DNA of 53,714 nucleotides, taken from assembly GCA_003427395.1 (NCBI GenBank), contig BFEA01000178.1, positions 2,334,798 through 2,388,511 of the forward strand. Direction: 5' to 3'. The stretch is from Chara braunii (lineage: Eukaryota > Streptophyta > Charophyceae > Charales > Characeae). Below, piece after piece: positions 33,740 to 43,780 of this stretch. A model generated the notes under the pieces. The model saw nothing but the letters and a program-made list of their open reading frames with translations. It was not told the DNA's origin and made no database searches. How positions within the stretch are numbered: the first letter of the stretch is position 1; each line of letters starts with the position of its first letter. The position numbers and the translations under genes were made by a program.

Positions 33740-35040
33740 GGAATTAAGGATCTTCTTTGCGACCGAGGTAAGCGCGCGTGCGAGGACGACGGCATCGACA
33801 ACGATAGCGCGACTTCGTGCGGTGAGCGCGGGGGGACGTAGGATGGTGTGCGGGGCAATTATGGGACAGTATAAGCAAGCCGGCACGGGCACTGGGAGCC
33901 GCGCAGCCGGCTTGATGGCCCAAAGCGCCGCGCCGCACTGCCTTGTATTGTACTCTGCGGGCACTAGTTTCAAGCTTGGGCTTAGCCCTATTGGTTATGG
34001 TATCGGGTTGCGGCTACGAAGGTTCAGGGGTCGAGGCCAGCGGGTGTCAGCGCAGCAGCTACATTGGAACGGTGTGGAGAAGATCGAGGGGTTGAGGGCC
34101 CGATAGGGCTATCCCCCTCTGTTTTTGTCTACTGGCGTGACGGAGGGAGGGGGCCGGTCCAAAGGGGCTCCCGTGAACTTCCCCGTTTTATTTCTATTAC
34201 TCTTACCCCTTTTTTCTACTGTTTATTTTTGTTCCACTCGTGTCCCGTTTGAGATGCGATATCGGGCCGGCGGCAGGGTCACGTGGGACGTGTTGTGTTC
34301 GCTGGATTGCCGTTGAGCGGTCACAAGTTGTCCCGTGACTGCGCAGTATTCGGCAGCCGGGGGTATTACGGTTGGAGCGGCTATAGCACTGTTGCGCAGC
34401 CTAACCGTAGGGGCCCAGGCATAGGGGCGGACCCGGTACAGATCCGGGCCGAGTACCTGCGCGGAGAGGAGAAGCAGATAGGGGTAGGGAAGGGCTGAGG
34501 CCGCGTGGCCTTTGGGGGAGCCGCGGGACAGTACCCTGTGGAGTCCTCCGGGACATCTGTTAAAAGTAGGGGCGCTACAGAGAAGATTAGCACGGTCCTG
34601 CGAAGGGGCGGCCCGTATAAAGGGAGGTCGGTCCGACGACCGAATGCCTTTGTTCAGCATTCGATAGCCTGTCGGGCTGTGGCGTCGGGACGTCAACAGT
34701 TGTCGGAGTAACTAAGAGCGAGGTAGAGGCGGACGGCTGAATCCGGCGGGTTACTGAGCTAGGTTCAGGCGGAGCTAGCGGGCAGGGCGCAGCGAGACGA
34801 CAGCGGGGGCAGCGAGATAGCACGGCGACAGGCATAGGGAAGACCCCGGCGCGCACAGGGAAAGCCGGGCTATGAGAACGGAGGGGGAGGAGATAGGTAG
34901 CGGACTTGAACGAGCCGGGCTGCACAACAGCAGGGGGGGGGGCGAATGCATCGGGATGAGGTTTTGCGCTAGGTGCATGCGCAGGCAAGGAGGCGGGAGA
35001 TGGCAGGGGAGTTGGAGGATGGGTATGGCCGCGCGTGGAA
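33740..35040. other. GC-rich non-coding DNA with hairpins
   Basis: No credible gene; the open frames here overlap on both strands, which is expected for GC-rich DNA. Hairpins include GGTCG/CGACC at 34,626-34,641 and CGAATGC/GCATTCG at 34,641-34,663. Confidence 0.5.
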
Positions 35041-35660
35041 AAGTGAAAGCCTCGCTCGATTCTTGACGGGATCGAGCCAGAGAAGATCCATTTCGGAGGT
35101 TTTGACATAGGGCGACACTGATCAGGAGGTTAGTTTGGTTACTAGGTTAGTGGGAGGCTGGTTAGAACGAAAACGTAGTGCGCGGAGCGCTCGGGAAGGT
35201 AGATATGGTGGGGGGGAAGATCCGATATCTCCCTCGATTCTTTAAAGGATCGGGCAAGGTAGGACCCTAAGTTGAGGTTTTGGGACGTTGCGATACAAAT
35301 CGCGGTGTTAGTTTGGATGATAGATGAGTAGGTCGGAGGTTAGTAAGAGAAAGCGTGCGCCGAGCCATGGCCGACGTGGAAGAGAGAGGAGGCGGGAAAC
35401 GCATAACTTGGGCATTTCCGAAAGGATTTCGGTGGGGGAAGGGCCGAAGGCATGGTTTAAGGGCAAGGCGAATTCGGTGATGATGTCAGTTTTGGGGGAG
35501 GGTTAGTGGATAGGAAGTCAGATAGGGAACGGGGTGCGTGGCTATGGCTGAAGAGGAGGGGGCCGAGGGGGAGAAGGATCGAGTTCCTACCCGATTCGTG
35601 ACGAAATCGGGTGGAACAAGTGTCAAAATGGGGGTTTCGGGGTGGCGCAAGTATGGTGGC
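35030..35660 (+). repeat. Diverged tandem repeat, three units, each with an 8-bp hairpin
   Basis: Three units share a hairpin followed about 25-35 bases later by GGTTTTG or GGGTTTCGGG, a GCGA-like phrase and a TTAG(T/A)TT block. The hairpins are CTCGATTC/GGATCGAG (35,055-35,076), CTCGATTC/GGATCGGG (35,233-35,254) and CCCGATTC/AAATCGGG (35,590-35,611). Spacing is 178 and 357 bp, so one unit may be missing between the second and third. Confidence 0.7.
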
Positions 35661-37180
35661 AATGTTAGATTTAGAGCTTAGTGGTTAGTCCTTGGGGTTG
35701 TCAGTAGGGAAGCTGCGCAAAAGGGGGGGCCTTAAAACAGTGACGAATCCGCCCGCGTTTCAGCGAGAGATTTATTCCCACTTTGTTTTGCTTTTTTCTT
35801 TTTCGTCATTTTCCTTTTCTTGTTTCTTTTCGTAGTTGTCCGTATGGGGTATGGTCCTCTGCAGTAAGCGACATAGAGAGAGGGAGAGAGAGAGAGAGAG
35901 AGGTTACCCACCTGGTCGGATTGTGCTTGTAGGAGGACGGGCGCTGCAGCAGGGCAGCACCGGTGGGGGGGGGGGGTGTTCTCATGATCCAGCGGTAGAT
36001 CCGGTTCGGTTCTGCTTATAGCAAAGGGGGCCGGGCAACTACAAATTGGAGGGGTTACCCATTGGCTAGCACATTAATCGCCCACCAAGCAAAAAAAGCC
36101 AGTGTTCGCCCGTCAACTGGTCGGAGCGAGCGGGGACGGGAAGTTCCCGGCCAGAGTGAAGGGGTGGCTAGCTCGGTGAGGTCCGCCGGGGTGGTTGGTT
36201 GCAGTTTGTACCCGGCGGCTAATGCTATAACTGCCAAAGCCCATGCGTTTGCTGTGCTGCTGTGTCCCCTGCTATTCCATACCGCAGGCCTTGCCGGTTT
36301 GTCCCAGGTGCTACATTGTTGCGGCTAGTTGTGGTCTGCCACGACCTGTGCGGCGGGCAGTAGTTGGTGTCGGGCGTGGACTGTGGTTGGCCAACGGTGT
36401 GAGAGCTGGCATTGATTGCTGAGGTGTTGTTGCCACTATTGTTGGCTGCGGTGCATTGTTGCATGTCGCAGCCGGCCGGTTAATGACCACTGCAACCTGC
36501 GGCATGGCGAGGATTTGGTCAAAAAGAGAAGGCACTGTGATTTAGAGGACGTAACTAGCTTGTCGAAGGGAGGGAGATAGTGCTGTGATAGGGAAGAGAG
36601 TCAGAAGGGTAACATTTCGGGAGTTTGACTTCGGAGGTTTGATCAAGCTGCTGTGAGTTAGCCGCCATTGCGAGGCCCTCAGGCGCGTCCAAATAACAAG
36701 GCCCTCTCCTGCGAGTCTGAGTGCACCTCCCTTGGATCTGAGAGTCTAAATTCCTTCTCTTTCTGCCCTCCTTAAACTAAGTCTAGTCCTATTCTGGGAG
36801 GAAGGCGGCAGGCGAGATTGCAACCTGTAGGTCCGCGTCAAGACTCTGTGGGGAGTCAACCCACCGATTGCGGGAGCTCTGCCGGAGCCTAGGCGAAGCT
36901 CTGGAGGCAGGGGACTGAAAGGTGATCATTGGCTTCTCCCTTATATACCCTATTATAACCCATATTTGTATTCCTCTCAATGCGATGACTGAGTGTATTG
37001 TGTGCACCCCTACGTTGACTTCTGGTTTGACTTTCAGAACATGAATCATACTAAATAAAGGAATGTGTGTGCAATCGCAGTTTCAGTTTGTTGATTGCCT
37101 GAACGCAGATTGTGAACACAAAGGGGGTGCATCTGGGGGAAAGGTGGGTGAAAGGTGGTCTTGCCTGAGCCTGAATGGGT
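35661..37180. other. No gene seen; (GA)n at 35,876-35,902
   Basis: Mixed GC-rich then neutral DNA. A T/C-rich stretch near 35,770-35,830 and a G-run near 35,967. No coding signal. Confidence 0.5.
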
Positions 37181-37188
37181 CCTATGGG

Positions 37189-38062
37189 GTCAGACCAGTT
37201 CCATAAGATTGGACGGCCTGACCGCTTTGTTTATTTCTGAACAACATGGAGAGTCAGACCAGTTCCATAAGATTGGACGGTCTTACCGCTCTGACTATTT
37301 CTGAATTGCATGGAGAGTCAAACCAACTCCATAAGATTGGACGGTCTGACTGCTCTGAATTGTGGGGGCTTAACTGTGGCTGACTTTTCAGGGGCCAAAC
37401 TTGTACCATAAGATTGGAGGGTTTGGCTGCCATGTTTGATTTGGGTTTATTCTGTTTCCTTTGTTTTTGATCGAGGAGGTCTGAGCAAGTCCATAAGATT
37501 GGACGGCTCAACCCCTTCCTGTTTCATTCTGAGGGAGTAATTCTCGATGAGGGCATGGTATGTTCATAAGATTGGACGGCCTTGGGTTCATGCCGCGCAC
37601 AGTGGGATCACAGAGAAACGAAACTGGCAAGAGACCAGATATGCTCCATAAGATTGGACGGTCTGGCCCAATGCCCCGCACATGTTGGAACCCAAAAGGT
37701 TAAACCTTGATTATATTTTATATACTATCATATTTATGAACAGGCTAGTCATGCATGGGCTCCATAAGATTGGACGATCTGGCTATAACTTATCATGAAA
37801 TAAAGAGAGTGTAACTAAAGAGATATAACTGAAAGTAAACTTGGGCAGGATGAGCAACGTTCTAAGATGAGCGGCTCAACCCTATGTCCATTCGGAAGAC
37901 TCAATGCAGAGAGGTATATATAATTTGTATATTAAACAGTTCAGGGCGGCTGAGCCTTGTTCTAAGATGAACGACTTAGTCATATGCCCAAAGAAAGAGA
38001 GAAGTAGTTGTGCAATCTGTTGGATGAGTCAGGCAGGTTCCATAAGATTGGACGGCTTGACT
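37189..38062 (+). ncRNA. Array of 11 structured hairpin modules with invariant TAAGAT loop
   Basis: The hexamer TAAGAT starts at 37,204, 37,268, 37,332, 37,409, 37,494, 37,567, 37,649, 37,765, 37,863, 37,963 and 38,043, always on the plus strand, 64 to 116 bp apart. Seven modules close it with TCCA/TGGA, one with TTCA/TGGA (a wobble), one with ACCA/TGGA, and two with GTTC/GAGC and GTTC/GAAC, so the inner stem changes on both sides and still pairs. A few bases out lies a second stem that differs between modules: GTCAG/CTGAC, GCCAAAC/GTTTGGC, TGAGC/GCTCA, CCAGA/TCTGG, AGTCAGGC/GCTTGACT and others. Nine modules share CCATAAGATTGGA or a one-base variant. There is no coding frame. Whether it is transcribed is inference; a DNA-level protein-binding array is the alternative. 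Confidence 0.6.
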
Positions 38063-38366
38063 TTATGCCCTATGTAAGCTGGGTATAAGGGGATAAAGCA
38101 TCGAAAGATTACGAACTATTGGTTGCAAAGTTGGCTTGGGGATAGTGAGAGTACTTACCGTTGTGGTGTCACCTGCATGTGACTGAGTAAGGCTACTACT
38201 TGGTCTTAGTTTCAATTTGACACGTAGTTGTTTTAGAGGCTCGCCACGTGCTAGAGCGATAGGAGTTAGCTTCTGTTTCTGCATTTTCTGAGCTAAGTTT
38301 TTTTTCTTAGATTGATTTTTTTTGCATTTTCTGGGATCTTTTGTTATACTTGGGTTTGTATAAATT
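38063..38366. other. No gene seen
   Basis: Spacer between the hairpin array and the 122-bp repeats. T-rich near 38,300. Confidence 0.5.
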
Positions 38367-38700
38367 TTGGTAAGCTACTTTCTCTACGGGAAGCGCTGCC
38401 GAAAATTCTGCAAATCCAAGGAGTTAGTCAAATTTTGACTTGTCAAAGTTCAACTGTCTAAAGTTTATATATAACTTAGTAGAAATCAGGAAAGTCTCAT
38501 TTTCTAAAGGGAGTGATGCCCAAATTTTTGCTAATTCAGAGAGTTAGAGAAAATTGGACTTTGGAAAGTCAAAGACTATTTCTGATTTTATATTTGGGCT
38601 GATATAAATTATGAAAAGACACTTTTCCTACGGGAAGCGCTGCCGAAATTTTCTTGATTTAGAGGAGATAGATTATATTTTGACAGGTGGCGATTCTGGC
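38367..38700 (+). repeat. ~122-bp tandem repeat, three diverged copies
   Basis: The phrase GGGAAGCGCTGCCGAAA (first and third copy) or GGGAGTGATGCCCAAA (second) recurs at about 38,388, 38,507 and 38,632, followed by an A/T-rich stretch and GAGTTAG or GAGATAG. The first two units carry a 14-bp inverted repeat at the same place with different arms: TTTGAC/GTCAAA at 38,434 and GACTTT/AAAGTC at 38,557. Confidence 0.8.
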
Positions 38701-39690
38701 GATCCACTCTATATAGGGGAGACTCTGTCAAGTTCTACCTTTGCTTTGGGCACAGCTTGAGGGTAGACTTAGGCTTAGTTAAGTAGGATGATTTGAGTGA
38801 GATCGTGATATGGGGATTATTCTTCATGAACTTATAGATTTAGCCGTGGGCATTGACCTGTCTTGTCTTACAGGTCATCTTGATCGATTTGGTTCAGGAT
38901 TTGGACTAGTTTCAACTTTGATCCTACGAGGATCACCTTCTGTTATCACTAATAGAAGGCCGGTTACCGATTCGTCGGCTCACGACTCAATTCCTACTTG
39001 CGCCCCATACTCAACCTAAAAGGCTTTAGCCCTGGTGATCTTTTTGCTTGTTAAGGGTTTCACCCGGACTTTTATTGAATGGCCATTTAACAAAGGTACT
39101 GAGTATTTAATTGAGGTTGGTTGGTTGGAGGTTGGGGTTTGCATAGCTAAAGCGAGGGGTATGAGTATAGGAACTGGTTGGAGTTGACTCCGCGTAGTGC
39201 GTGGACTCTCGTCTGACTTTTGATGTGATTGCAGGTATGTTCAAGGACTTAGGGTTTTGGTTGGGCTGCCCTGCGGTCGCATATATATGAATGGCTAGGA
39301 GGAGACCCACTATGACTCTGAGAAGTGATCGTCACATAATTATTCTTAATGGGCATGTATATATGTATGTGTCAGTGCATGTATACCTACGTGTGGAGCT
39401 AGCATGGCCTGAAGAGCCCGCGTACTAAGGATCAGTCGAAGGTTGGGGTGAATAGAAGGGAGAGGATATCCCTCGCCAATTCTTGTTTCTTTTCCTCGTT
39501 GCGATTTATCTTGGTGGAACGATAAAGTTCCGGGCGGAAGGGTCAGCGTGTTGCTGGTGATGCACCAGACAACTCACCACCGCTCCAAACTCCCTGTTGC
39601 CCTAGGGGTCGTTTTGCCCCGCACCCGTTGGGACATCTCAGGGTGCTGAAGACGGAAAAGCCCTCGAGCCGGTTTTTACGCGCGCTAAAT
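38701..39690. other. No gene seen
   Basis: Neutral composition; a few T-rich runs. No repeat or coding structure recognised. Confidence 0.5.
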
Positions 39691-39699
39691 GCATTACCC

Positions 39700-40530
39700 T
39701 CATTGACTCGCGCTTCAGCCAACGCCTGAGGGTCGAAAGCTGACCCCTTGGCTCAGAATAGGCCATTTGGGTGTGGGCACTACACAATGCGCCGTCATCG
39801 CGGTTACTCGCGTAGAACTGCATAGCGAGATAGTATGTGTAATCCCTGCGCCCCTCACGATCTCATACTAAGTTCGCGCACGGCACTCGTCGCATCCCGC
39901 ACTAAAAGAGTTATGGGTCAGGCGGCGAGATCACGAGCGCAACACGGGCAGTAAACTTGGGGTCTTGGTAACGTGAAGCGGCACGTGGGCGGAGGACTAG
40001 TCCCGGTCAGCCTTTGGGAGTCCGTGTACGGGCCTCATTATCCCGGACGCCGGGTAGCCTATGGGTAGGATACCGGACCGCCTCCGCGCGCGCGTCGTTT
40101 GGGCTTATTCACCCCCTTTCCAATTTTGAGGGCCATCAGCTAATGGGAGTTGGAGTGAGTTTTCTTTTTTTTTTGCATTTTCGTGGTTGGACGATATAGT
40201 CCGTGGCGGCCGTCAAAGTCAAACCCCTTGATGCTTGACCGCCACGACACCTTAGAGCTGTCTACTCAACCCCTTTGCACAGGGTGCAGAAGAGGGTGTG
40301 GTCTCCAACCCCACACGGCGGTTGTCGAGCGTCGAAAGATTAACCCTCAAGGCGCGTGTGAGCCGACACTTGAGTGTCGAATGCGACCCTCGAGATTGAC
40401 GAGGACCGCGCGAGTATAGGTACTACATGGCCATCATTGCGACTGCTTGCGTACGCCTACATTGCGAGTCGATATGAGTTAGCCCCGCGTTCGCGCGGTT
40501 TTATACCGAGTCTTGCGCGCGACGCCTATT
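39700..40530. repeat. Diverged direct duplication, period about 650 bp
   Basis: DNA at about 39,715-39,890 resembles 40,355-40,530: GTCGAAxGC, a CACTACA/TACTACA block, GCCxTCATxGCG, a CTxGCGTA block and a GCGAGxxxxxATG block occur in the same order. Identity is moderate, so it is old. Confidence 0.5.
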
Positions 40531-40773
40531 CGATTTCTGCATCGGGAAGTTATTGGTTGGCTACTGAGGGGCTAGGAGCGTTGTCGCGTTGCTTGCGTTG
40601 TGTCGTTTCGTATGTGTGTGTGCGTGTGTTTTATTTTTGTGTTTGTAAGGTGGTATGCGCGTGGTGTGTGGGATGCGTCCTAGTCGACCGACGTCGGACC
40701 GCGGTTTGGACTCCAGCCCCCCAAGATGTCGGTTCGCGTGCGGGTCCGATAGGTGTATTACCGCGCGTACCCC

Positions 40774-41262
40774 CTATGCTACAGCGAACGAGAAACGCCC
40801 TCGGCTGGTCCACCTCTGCGATTGCAACCGAGTAGCTTTCGTACTGTGGACTGGTAGCTCGGCGGGGATACGCCCACCGAAGTGAGGTGACAGCTTCCGT
40901 AAGGTGGAGGTAAGTTGTGCCTCGTGTAGGCCCTGTCCTGACGTAGGGGCTCGCGGGAGGTATGGCTGGCGCACTTGGCCGGAGCGGGCTGAGGAAGCTC
41001 CATGCATGTGTTCGTGTCGAGATAGGTCCAACTCTTGCGTGACGAGGCCGAGAGGGTCCCGCGCTGCTATGCAGTGCCGGACCAATGCGCCCGACAACGT
41101 TGCTTGAGCCTGTAGGCGGGTAGCCTCGGTTGTCGCCTTACGTTGTTCCTCAGCCTCGATGAGTGCAAGTTGAGCTTGGAACCGCTGTCGGTACTCGGCA
41201 ATGGACTCATTGCCCAGTTGGCTAGCATGCCCAGAACTGAGACCGTCATGGTGGCGGGGCAC
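40774..41262 (-). pseudogene. Gag-like fragment of LTR retrotransposon
   Basis: A 162-codon frame whose N-terminal third (ESIAEYRQRFQAQLALIEAEEQ, rich in Q, A, E, L) looks like the helical gag region of plant LTR retrotransposons; the rest is Ser/Pro-rich and undefined. It lacks a zinc knuckle and any pol. It lies on the same strand as, and about 800 bp downstream of, the primer-binding site at 42,067-42,078, the place where gag is expected. The assignment is mainly from composition and position. Confidence 0.45.
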
Positions 41263-41290
41263 TGCTGACGTGGCACTGCTGACGTGGCAC
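41260..41290. repeat. 14-bp tandem duplication
   Basis: ACTGCTGACGTGGC is repeated twice in a row. Confidence 0.9.
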
Positions 41291-41388
41291 TATACCAAAC
41301 CTGGAATGCAGGCAAAGGGTTGGGTGGGAGGGAAAATGCAGGTAGGTAACCAACCAAACTATCCTTTCCTCTCGCTCCTAACCAACAT

Positions 41389-41389
41389 A

Positions 41390-41423
<34 letters not shown>
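41389..41423. repeat. Poly(A) run
   Basis: An A run of about 34 bases after CATAAT. It could be the tail of an unrecognised plus-strand retrocopy or simple repeat. Confidence 0.8.
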
Positions 41424-41428
<5 letters not shown>

Positions 41429-41689
41429 AACCTCTTTTTTAGTTTTCTTTTTTTTTTTAAATATATATATGTCAATCTGCTATGAGTTAGGCATTCAAAG
41501 TGGTACTCTGAGCGAGATCTAGGCAAGATTCCGCAAAGTCTCAGTTTTCAAAAAAATGCGATCTTAAAAAAAAAAATTGCACTAAACAGAGTGGAGGTTC
41601 CACTTTTAGAAGAATAATTCCAGTCTCCGAGAATATGACAAACTCTATCATTATCCTAATATGCCTAGAAAACAAAATGCTAGCATTAG

Positions 41690-41915
41690 AAATTTTCGAC
41701 TATGTATGCAAATATCAGAAATTTTCGGATGCTAATATCAGAGAAACGAAATGCTAATATCAGAAATTTTCAAATAAAATGAAATGCTAATATCAGAACT
41801 TTTCAGATAAAACTAAATGCTTATATCAGAAATTTTCAGATAAAACGAAATGCTAATATCAGAAATTTTTCAGATAAAACGAAATGCTATTATCAAAATT
41901 TTTCAGATATTTGTT
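41690..41915. repeat. 33-bp tandem repeat, about six copies
   Basis: ATGCTAATATCAGAAATTTT with CAGATAAAACGAA recurs with starts at 41,751, 41,784, 41,817, 41,850 and 41,884, a period of 33-34 bp. More degenerate units extend to the left. AT-rich, no coding potential. Confidence 0.9.
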
Positions 41916-41969
41916 GCGAGAAAAAAAAAATTGTAGAGATTTGACGGAGTCCTACTTGATTTACTAATA

Positions 41970-41970
<1 letters not shown>

Positions 41971-42003
<33 letters not shown>
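41971..42003. repeat. (AATC)n microsatellite
   Basis: About eight tetranucleotide units, same motif as at 14-59. Confidence 0.9.
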
Positions 42004-42066
42004 CAACAATTAATAGATCAAGCAATTTGGCTCCGTGATTGGGAGGATCCTCTGATTGAGAGTTCT

Positions 42067-42078
42067 GCTCTGATACCA
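42067..42078 (-). other. LTR-retrotransposon primer-binding site (initiator tRNA-Met)
   Basis: The minus strand reads TGGTATCAGAGC, the common plant PBS complementary to the 3' end of initiator tRNA-Met. It lies three bases after an LTR-like terminus TGACA. Confidence 0.75.
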
Positions 42079-42081
42079 AAC

Positions 42082-42506
42082 TGTCACATACTGTAAATGT
42101 GCAGACGAGAACAAGAACCAGCCTCTCTTATATAGTACTAGATAGCACAGCGGAAGGTTTAAATACCAATGATCTGAACAATCAATGTTGCCATGAAGAC
42201 CAGACATACATCATCATCATTCCATCGTCTGAAGGGGTCTGGCGCTCACACAAGAAGAATGCGCCGGTCCCCAACCATACACATACGTAGAAGAGGGGGG
42301 CAAGATGGGAATGTAGTCAACACCAAGTCTTCGGTACAGGTCCCAAATAATCCCTCGTCAAATGTCTGAATCCCAATGTCGAGTCTGGACCCAAATCTCT
42401 CTCTCTCTCTCTTAGTCTGCAGATACTGAGAAGTCAGGTAGCGAGAGGGGGAGGAGGAGATGGTGGACTTAGAAGAGGAAGAAGAAGAACTCTCTCTCTC
42501 TCTCTT

Positions 42507-42557
<51 letters not shown>

Positions 42558-43247
42558 CCCTTACTAGCCTATGAAGGTGGCGCCTTGTTGCAGGTACATC
42601 GAAGACGAAGCTGGAGCTATGGCGCCACAGGTAAGTCTCCCAGGCCTCCGCCAACCATCTCTCTCTCTCTCCACTACTACTCTAGCTCCTGATAGCGCCC
42701 AACGTTGAAGGCTACTGCTAACGCAACTACTACTACTGTGGCGCTCCTCCGTAGTGTTGTTGTCGAATCCTGAAGACTGCCTCCTTCCTCCTGCACGTGA
42801 AGTGCCTGGGAAGTTCCTATGAACTACCTCGTGACTGTCTGGAGCTTGTAGGGCGGGCCAGTCTTAAATAGTGTTGGCCCGTCCAGGAGGCTGTTCTTGC
42901 CAATGCCAAAACGTGCCAGACCCTGGCGTTGAAGTTCAACCAAGGGTTGTCTTGAAAACAGGTCAAAAGTGATCTGTGCGAAAACCCTGGTCTGGTGCCT
43001 AAGTTTCAGGGCAGGTCGATCGTATGAGGGTCTAAAAATGGCCCTCTGTTTCAGGCTGAAAAGACTCAAGGCCTGGAAGGCCCTGTTTTAGGCTGAAACG
43101 ACATATGGCATGAAGACCCTCGCTTTTAAGTTTTCAGGCTAAAACGACACAGGGCCTGTAAGCCCTTGTTTTCAGGCTGTTAGGCTAAATACGCCGGTCG
43201 GGCCCTGCAGGCTCGTGTGGCTGCGTAGTATGCCACAATACCTTACA
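42082..43247 (-). mobile_element. Putative 5' LTR of minus-strand retrotransposon
   Basis: The LTR end (CA at 42,083-42,082 on the minus strand) abuts the PBS. A TATA-like CTATATAAG lies about 50 bp inside. The far end at TGTAAGG near 43,247 is a guess, since no second LTR is in the window. It contains several CT microsatellites (42,394-42,414; 42,491-42,554; about 42,658-42,671) and the minisatellite below. Confidence 0.45.
42985..43190. repeat. Degenerate minisatellite around TTTCAGGCTGAAA
   Basis: Four imperfect units share TTTxAGGCT(G/A)AAA followed by GAC and GGCCxT-type phrases, at intervals of about 40-65 bp. Confidence 0.6.
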
Positions 43248-43249
43248 AA

Positions 43250-43780
43250 TATACCCCGAATTTCTCTCATGAAAGTTCAAGCTCAAGGGGAGTCTTGTTG
43301 GTTTGGCTCCAGGGGGGTCTTGTTGGTTTGAATCTTAACGGGGGTGTGGGTGTTTAATTTACTTTGGCTGTCGATGAGTGATGAGTTATTGCAGGAGTAT
43401 TGGTAACCTGTTGATCTTCGTGTTTAACACGATTATTGGCAAGCACATTGCTTCATAGCTTATAAACAAAGGGAAATAATAATGTCTTGCATCTCTTGTT
43501 TCGAGGTCTGATCCAAGGAATCAACTTGATTAGTCCGAATACGAGATCCCCTCAAGTAGGGTCTGACCAGTTTTGTGAACGTACCACAAACCAAACAATG
43601 AGTGACGACAAGCAACAATGGAGAATTGAGTGGTGTACAGGTGGCAGGCATTTGTCAAGCCACAAACGGTGCAATAAAAGCATGTGTAACGTCTCAGCAA
43701 ACATCCCCTCGGCAGCTAGTATTATAACAAAAAAAACAAACTCTGAACCGCACTTAAAAAGACAATGAACCAATGCTATG
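43250..43780. other. No gene seen; short direct repeat
   Basis: GGGGxGTCTTGTTGGTTTG occurs twice near 43,290 and 43,315. Short open frames on both strands are not convincing. Confidence 0.5.

Noticed and set aside
37254-37511. Minus-strand ORF of 85 codons
   Set aside because: Its repeated RPILW/RPSNLM words are just the hairpin core read in alternating frames.
37189-38062. CRISPR-like array
   Set aside because: Spacing ranges from 64 to 116 bp, the repeat is an internal hairpin core with variable flanks, and the setting is a eukaryotic nuclear scaffold.
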